From Candidatus Saccharicenans sp. (GTDB taxonomy: Bacteria > Acidobacteriota > Aminicenantia > Aminicenantales > Saccharicenantaceae): DNA of 11,344 nucleotides. Positions 8,133 through 11,344 of this stretch are shown in pieces. Made by a program: the position numbers and the translations under genes. Under the pieces are notes generated by a model. That model was not told where the DNA came from. It made no database searches and saw only the letters and a list, made by a program, of their open reading frames with translations. The stretch's first letter is position 1; the number at the start of each line of letters is the position of its first letter. The stretch is from contig JANLGB010000062.1 of NCBI GenBank assembly GCA_024653405.1, positions 1-11,344 of the forward strand, in the 5' to 3' direction.

Positions 8133-8141
8133 ATAATTGAG

Positions 8142-8501
8142 ATGGCCAAGCCAGGCAAGTTACAGGAGCAGGTTTACAGGCACTTGCCTGGAGTTATCGC
8201 CGTCCTGATCGCCGTCTGGTTGCTTTCTCCCTTCATCAAGATAGACCGGGCCGATTACGCTCAGGGCCAGATTCTGGTCTACCGGTTGGCCTTCGGCCTG
8301 ATGATCATGATCATCATGCTGGGCAAAATGGGCTTTGATGTCTTTTTCCCTCAGGGGATAGCCAGACCGGTTTCTAACACCAAATCGGTTCTTTTCCTCA
8401 TTCTGGGCATACTGCTCCTGGCCTTCGTGGTTTACATCATCATCCAGGCTGGCGCTCTGTTCATGAGTAGCTACCCGGACACCTCACAATTTAACCAGTA
8501 G
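8142..8501 (+). CDS. Small membrane protein, three predicted spans
   Basis: This is a 119-aa protein of no family I recognise. Three hydrophobic segments are visible at about residues 16-31, 43-66 and 82-106. The second contains a run of Met and Ile (LMIMIIML). The N-terminus is short and basic (KPGK), and the C-terminus is polar (SSYPDTSQFNQ). There is no cleavable signal peptide or catalytic motif, so it is most likely an integral inner-membrane protein. It stands alone, reading away from the FecR/DUF6600 gene. The ATG has no clear ribosome binding site; AAGGG lies about 15 bases upstream, which is too far. The next in-frame Met falls inside the second membrane span, so 8142 remains the best start. 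Confidence 0.75.
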   Translation: MAKPGKLQEQVYRHLPGVIAVLIAVWLLSPFIKIDRADYAQGQILVYRLAFGLMIMIIMLGKMGFDVFFPQGIARPVSNTKSVLFLILGILLLAFVVYIIIQAGALFMSSYPDTSQFNQ

Positions 8502-8813
8502 CTCTCTATCTTTTCAATCATTGCCAACTTCGTGCCCCCATGAGCTCTGTTCTTCAGTAGCGGCTCGGGCCCGGATCAAATCAGGGGCATAATAACCCCA
8601 TCAGCTTAAACTGAGGAGGGCCTGGCCAAAGCGATTAACAGCCAAGTCAGAGGAGCCCCGACCATGGCCGCCGGGAAGGCAGTCGGCCCACAGCAATCAG
8701 GACGACCTGGTCGTAGGGTTGCGGCTGATTCAGGGTGAGAACCGCGCCCATGATATAAGGCCAATCATCGGAATCACCAACCACGCCCACCAAAGACTTA
8801 GGGCATCTGGCCC
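8502..8813. other. Long spacer after the small membrane protein
   Basis: Positions 8502-8600 show no gene, only the short palindrome CGGGCCCG near 8567 and no convincing T-run terminator. Positions 8601-8813 carry the possible gene remnant on the - strand described separately. No RNA gene is seen. Confidence 0.45.
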
Positions 8814-8817
8814 TCAC
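8601..8817 (-). pseudogene. Possible gene remnant, or short ORF coupled to the CPBP gene
   Basis: On the - strand a GTG (8815-8817) overlaps the TGA of the CPBP gene as GTGA and opens a 56-codon frame to a TGA at 8647-8649. The peptide includes LVGVVGDSDDWPYIMGAV, which looks protein-like. Near the end of a hydrophobic strand (QVVLIAV) a different frame continues in a plausible way (WADCLPGGHGRGSSDL) and stops at 8601-8603. Together they read like the 3' end of a decayed gene with one frameshift. A real small coupled ORF or chance are alternatives. I do not recognise the family. Confidence 0.3.
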
Positions 8818-9620
8818 TTAAATATTTCTTTGTTTCTAACCACCAGGACAATAGCCACCAGCAGATACAGGGCGGCCACCAGGCCCTCAGTTAAAGGCTT
8901 GAGCTCAAAAATCTGGCCGGTAAAATTTATCATAAAATGAAAAAGAATGGCAGCCAGGGTGCTCCGTCGGTTTTTCAGGAAAAGGTAGGTCAAGATGACG
9001 GACTTGGGGAAAAGTTCAATGAAGTAAAAAGCCAGGAACAGGGGCTCCCGGGTTTTGGCCTGCAACGGAAAGCCTTTCACCAGGAAAAGAGGGATATACC
9101 AGACCGCCCAGACCAGGGCAATCAACAAACTGGCCCTTAGTCCGGACATCCGGTCCTTGAGCTTATCCAGCCAGTAACCCCGCCAGCCCAGTTCTTCCGG
9201 AAAAGGCCCGATGAAAAAAGTGTAGAAAATAAAAACCAGAATAGAAGGAAGGTGGGCCCGGACCTGGGGCATGATTTTTAACTGGCTGAGTGATCCACCG
9301 AAAATAAAAGAGCCCAGAGTCGCCATGAGCGTGATAATCACTGGCAGAAGAAATATCAGCCGGTAACTGACCCGGCTGATCAGGGTGGGATCAACCGCCC
9401 TCCTCCAGTAATCCCAATGATACTCAGCCTCTTCCCCCAGAAGGATAAAGACCAGAGCCACCACCGCCGGGGCCAGCAAACCGGCCAGCAACAGGACTTT
9501 GACCGCCAGGTTCTCCAAGCCCCGGCCAGTAGAAACCGCCAGCCACCAGGGAGTCCAGCTCAGGGCTAAAACCAATGGTATGTATAAAAGCGGGTTGATA
9601 TGAATTTTTTTCGAAAACAT
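8814..9620 (-). CDS. CPBP-family (CAAX/Rce1-like) intramembrane protease homologue with altered motif 2
   Basis: This is a 268-aa protein with about eight hydrophobic segments. It belongs to the CPBP family of membrane metalloproteases, which includes eukaryotic Rce1 and many bacterial members of unclear function, some tied to bacteriocin immunity. Motif 1 is intact: EELGWRGY with Glu142, Glu143 and Arg147. The last motif is intact as well: HFMIN with His228 and Asn232. In motif 2 the usual W-x-x-W-H-x-PLF appears as WAVWYIPLF, so Tyr175 replaces the catalytic His; the codon is TAT, one transition from CAT. The protein may therefore be inactive or act differently. The start is supported by GGAG 6 bases before the ATG. 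The gene appears monocistronic, apart from a possible short ORF overlapping its stop. Confidence 0.92.
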   Translation of the reverse strand: MFSKKIHINPLLYIPLVLALSWTPWWLAVSTGRGLENLAVKVLLLAGLLAPAVVALVFILLGEEAEYHWDYWRRAVDPTLISRVSYRLIFLLPVIITLMATLGSFIFGGSLSQLKIMPQVRAHLPSILVFIFYTFFIGPFPEELGWRGYWLDKLKDRMSGLRASLLIALVWAVWYIPLFLVKGFPLQAKTREPLFLAFYFIELFPKSVILTYLFLKNRRSTLAAILFHFMINFTGQIFELKPLTEGLVAALYLLVAIVLVVRNKEIFK

Positions 9621-9783
9621 CCTCCGCTCCTAAAAGAGGCCCGGCCTTCTCTAAAATATAAAAAAAAACGCCTAGAATAAAGAAAAATTTTCCAGACCGA
9701 AAAGAAAGCTGGGCCCACGGGCCGGAAGCTGGCCTGATCACGGCTAAGACCGATAGGCCACCGGCCTCCATGGTGCTGATTGT

Positions 9784-9864
9784 CTGGCAGCTGCTGGCCG
9801 GCTCCGGTTGACAGGAGAATTGCCGGGCCTTTTTTAATCGTTAGGCCTGATTAAAAGCTGCCAG
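9784..9864. repeat. Perfect 8-base inverted repeat enclosing the hairpin
   Basis: CTGGCAGC (9784-9791) and GCTGCCAG (9857-9864) are exact reverse complements 65 bases apart. The terminator-like hairpin lies between them. In RNA the two could pair and form a nested structure. Eight-base matches can also occur by chance. Confidence 0.35.
9796..9835 (+). terminator. Terminator-like hairpin in the leader of the dehydrogenase gene
   Basis: GGCCGGC (9796-9802) can pair with GCCGGGCC (9822-9829) with one bulged base. TCC and GGA can extend the stem inside, and six T follow (9830-9835). No + strand gene lies directly upstream, so it could end a small RNA, act as an attenuator, or block antisense transcription. 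It is a weaker structure than the one at 4119. Confidence 0.4.
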
Positions 9865-9935
9865 CGGAGGGAAAATGTAGTATGATGGGAGAGAGATGAT
9901 AGCCAGTTGACGGAAGAATTCTCCGGTTTTATTCA

Positions 9936-9941
9936 TATAAT
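9936..9941 (+). promoter_or_regulatory. Consensus -10 box of the dehydrogenase gene
   Basis: TATAAT matches the -10 consensus exactly and lies 39 bases before the ATG at 9981. TTGACG at 9907-9912 would be a good -35 box but is 23 bases away, too far for a standard promoter, so a weak -35 or an activator may be needed. Confidence 0.45.
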
Positions 9942-9980
9942 AGATGTAAAAATACCCCTGAATTTAATGGGAGCGAGAAA

Positions 9981-11015
9981 ATGAAAGCAGTCCTGTTAGT
10001 CGGCCCCAGGCAGGCCCAGCTTCAGGAAAAACCAGAACCCGAACTGCCCGACCAGCACTGGGTGCTGCTTCGGACCAGGGTGGCTGGAATCTGCGGCAGC
10101 GACCTCCATTATTTTGTCTCCGAGTCAGTCGGCGGGGAAAAAGTCCCTTATCCCTGCCTGGTCGGGCACGAGTGCTCGGCCGAAGTGGTGCGGGTGGGAA
10201 GCGAAGTGCGAGAAGTGCAGCCCGGCGACCGGGTGGCGGTCGAGCCCTCGATTTCTTGCGGGGTTTGTGACCAGTGCCTGGTTGGCCGTTTCCATACCTG
10301 CCGGAAAATTAAATTCCTGGGCCACCCGGGGGAGCTCGATGGTTGTCTGGCCGAGTATTTTGTTATGCCAGCCCGAAACCTGATAAAACTGCCGCCGGCC
10401 ATAACCCTGGAAGAAGCGATGCTGGCCGAACCCCTGTCGATTGCCCTGCATGCTCTGAACCTGGCCGGGGTGGAGACTACCGACAGGGTGGCCGTGCTCG
10501 GCACTGGACCCATAGGCCTGGGCCTGATTATGCTTCTGAAGCACCGCGGACTGAGTCAAATCTTCGCCACTGACCGCTCAGAAGCCAGGGTCAGGGCCGC
10601 TCTTCAAGCCGGGGCCAACTGGGCGGCCAGCGTGGACCAGGAAGATATTGTCCAGGAAATTCTTTCCCGCCAGCCGCTGGGCCTGGAGGTGGTCTTTGAA
10701 GTCAGCGGCGACCAGGAAGCCCTTGACCAGTCCGTCGCTCTGGTCCGGCCCGGTGGTCGCATAATCCAGGTGGGGATTCCGATCCCGGAAAGGGTATCTT
10801 ACCAGATAGCCCGCCTGCGCCGGAAAGAAATTACCATCCGGCATTCCCGCAGGCAGAACCGCTGCCTGGAGCCGGCCCTGGAATTAATAAAAAACAAGAA
10901 AATTGAAGTTAGCTGGTTGCTGAGCCATCGCTTCCGGCTGGAAGAGGCCCAGCTGGCTTTTACCACCGCCGCCGACCGGCTGGACGGAGTTCTCAAAGCT
11001 GCGTTTGTCCTTTGA
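9981..11015 (+). CDS. Zinc-dependent medium-chain alcohol dehydrogenase, sorbitol-dehydrogenase-like
   Basis: This 344-aa enzyme belongs to the zinc-containing medium-chain dehydrogenase/reductase family and would oxidise a polyol or secondary alcohol with NAD. The N-terminal GroES-like domain carries the catalytic zinc ligands Cys38 (GICGSDLHYF), His63 and Glu64 (GHE), with Glu150 (AEPLS) in the family position near the metal. Cys93, Cys96, Cys99 and Cys107 form a complete structural zinc site. The Rossmann fold shows GTGPIG (174-179), and Asp198 at the end of the second strand points to NAD rather than NADP. GSDLHYF is typical of the sorbitol, xylitol and threonine dehydrogenase branch, but the exact substrate cannot be read from the sequence. 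GGGAG (9969-9973) lies 7 bases before the ATG. It appears monocistronic. Confidence 0.94.
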   Translation: MKAVLLVGPRQAQLQEKPEPELPDQHWVLLRTRVAGICGSDLHYFVSESVGGEKVPYPCLVGHECSAEVVRVGSEVREVQPGDRVAVEPSISCGVCDQCLVGRFHTCRKIKFLGHPGELDGCLAEYFVMPARNLIKLPPAITLEEAMLAEPLSIALHALNLAGVETTDRVAVLGTGPIGLGLIMLLKHRGLSQIFATDRSEARVRAALQAGANWAASVDQEDIVQEILSRQPLGLEVVFEVSGDQEALDQSVALVRPGGRIIQVGIPIPERVSYQIARLRRKEITIRHSRRQNRCLEPALELIKNKKIEVSWLLSHRFRLEEAQLAFTTAADRLDGVLKAAFVL

Positions 11016-11115
11016 TAAGAAGCTGGCGACTGCCAAATCGATGGCTTCACTCACCCGGCCCAATTCAGCTCAGTTGCCGGGCGGCTGCCAGTCCCGGCGC
11101 TGACGGCGACTCCGG

Positions 11116-11344
11116 TTAAAAAATGAAACCCAGCAGAACCGAAGCCCTGGCTCCGCCGATCTTAAAACTTACCTCCTCGTAGGTATCGCTGGCCGTGCAA
11201 TAACTGCCGTTAAGACCGAGGAGAACAGATTTTTCCTTGAGGTAAAGGCCGGCTTCTACCAGAAATCCCAGCTTGTTGCCGCTGACCTTGACCTCCATGG
11301 CCTCTTCTTCATTGGTGGCGGGGTGGTATCGGCCACCTATGAAG
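11116..11344 (-). CDS. C-terminal part of an outer-membrane beta-barrel protein (partial)
   Basis: The frame is open to the right edge, so only the last 75 residues are visible and the start is outside the window. Alternating polar and hydrophobic residues make amphipathic strands (for example EAGLYLKEKSVLLGLNGSY), separated by short turns. The protein ends in LLGFIF with a terminal Phe, the signal that the Bam machinery recognises in outer-membrane beta-barrels. The Met at 11298 is internal. It is convergent with the dehydrogenase gene across a 100-base gap in which I see no clear terminator. Which barrel family it belongs to cannot be told from this piece. Confidence 0.8.
   Translation of the reverse strand, partial: FIGGRYHPATNEEEAMEVKVSGNKLGFLVEAGLYLKEKSVLLGLNGSYCTASDTYEEVSFKIGGARASVLLGFIF

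Larger units (their letters stand above)
7832..8141. other. Divergent intergenic control region
   Basis: The 310 bases lie between two genes read outward. They hold the leader and possible promoter of the FecR/DUF6600 gene on the left, and an imperfect inverted repeat and possible promoter boxes for the small membrane protein on the right. A second TATAAT stands at 8065-8070 without a good -35 box. No convincing gene is present; the open frame continuing upstream from 7831 looks non-coding. Confidence 0.55.
9621..9980. other. Divergent spacer between the CPBP gene and the dehydrogenase gene
   Basis: The 360 bases lie between two genes read outward. They contain an A/T-rich stretch after the CPBP start (about 9652-9668), a terminator-like hairpin with six T (9796-9835), a perfect 8-base inverted repeat around that hairpin, and a consensus -10 box nearer the dehydrogenase. 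A consensus TTGACA stands at 9808-9813, inside the hairpin. No convincing gene is seen. Confidence 0.55.

Noticed and set aside
8560..8575. GC palindrome CGGGCCCG as a terminator of the small membrane protein
   Set aside because: It is short, has no loop of useful size and no T run after it.
9424..9771. 115-codon frame on the - strand overlapping the CPBP start
   Set aside because: It overlaps the well-supported CPBP gene in another frame and its Gly/Pro-rich end is typical of a shadow frame.
9907..9941. TTGACG plus TATAAT as a complete promoter
   Set aside because: The spacing is 23 bases, too long for a standard sigma-70 promoter, so only the -10 box is listed.
10125..10559. Long antisense frame inside the dehydrogenase gene
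   Set aside because: The sense frame has complete zinc and NAD motifs, and the antisense frame shows none.

Overview
The window looks like chromosomal DNA from a Gram-negative (diderm) bacterium of moderate GC content. An outer-membrane beta-barrel C-terminus and a secreted FecR/DUF6600-type protein support this. The mix of genes and the style of the proteins remind me of uncultured lineages near Acidobacteriota or Ca. Aminicenantes, but that is an impression and not a test. I see no tRNA or rRNA gene, no CRISPR array, no insertion sequence and no phage gene.

Left part (1-4147): a three-gene operon on the + strand. A 5'-truncated helical, basic protein is followed by a 228-aa protein of unknown family, then by a large membrane protein. 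Both junctions overlap by exactly 8 bases (976-983 and 1655-1662). The third gene combines a helical N-terminus, a Lon (S16)-type Ser-Lys peptidase fold without an ATPase, one membrane segment, and a C-terminal half with FG-GAP-like calcium-loop motifs. Its reading frame is broken at a run of eight T (1781-1788), which could be an error, a mutation or a slippage site. A good intrinsic terminator closes the unit at 4119-4147. This operon is the most novel part of the window.

Middle part (4353-7831): a small CoA-binding (YccU-type) protein on the + strand faces the ribosome-assembly GTPase Era on the - strand. Upstream of era, on the same strand, is a 677-aa exported FecR-like/DUF6600 protein. 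It has an aromatic W/Y-rich core, a Tyr-Gly run and a Ser/Gly tail.

Right part (7832-11344): a divergent control region leads to a 119-aa triple-spanning membrane protein. Then come a possible gene remnant and a CPBP (CAAX/Rce1-like) membrane protease homologue whose motif-2 histidine is replaced by tyrosine, both on the - strand. A 360-base spacer holding a terminator-like hairpin precedes a zinc-dependent, probably NAD-linked, sorbitol-dehydrogenase-like enzyme on the + strand. The C-terminus of an outer-membrane beta-barrel protein runs off the right edge on the - strand. Apart from the left operon, these genes look like independent units.
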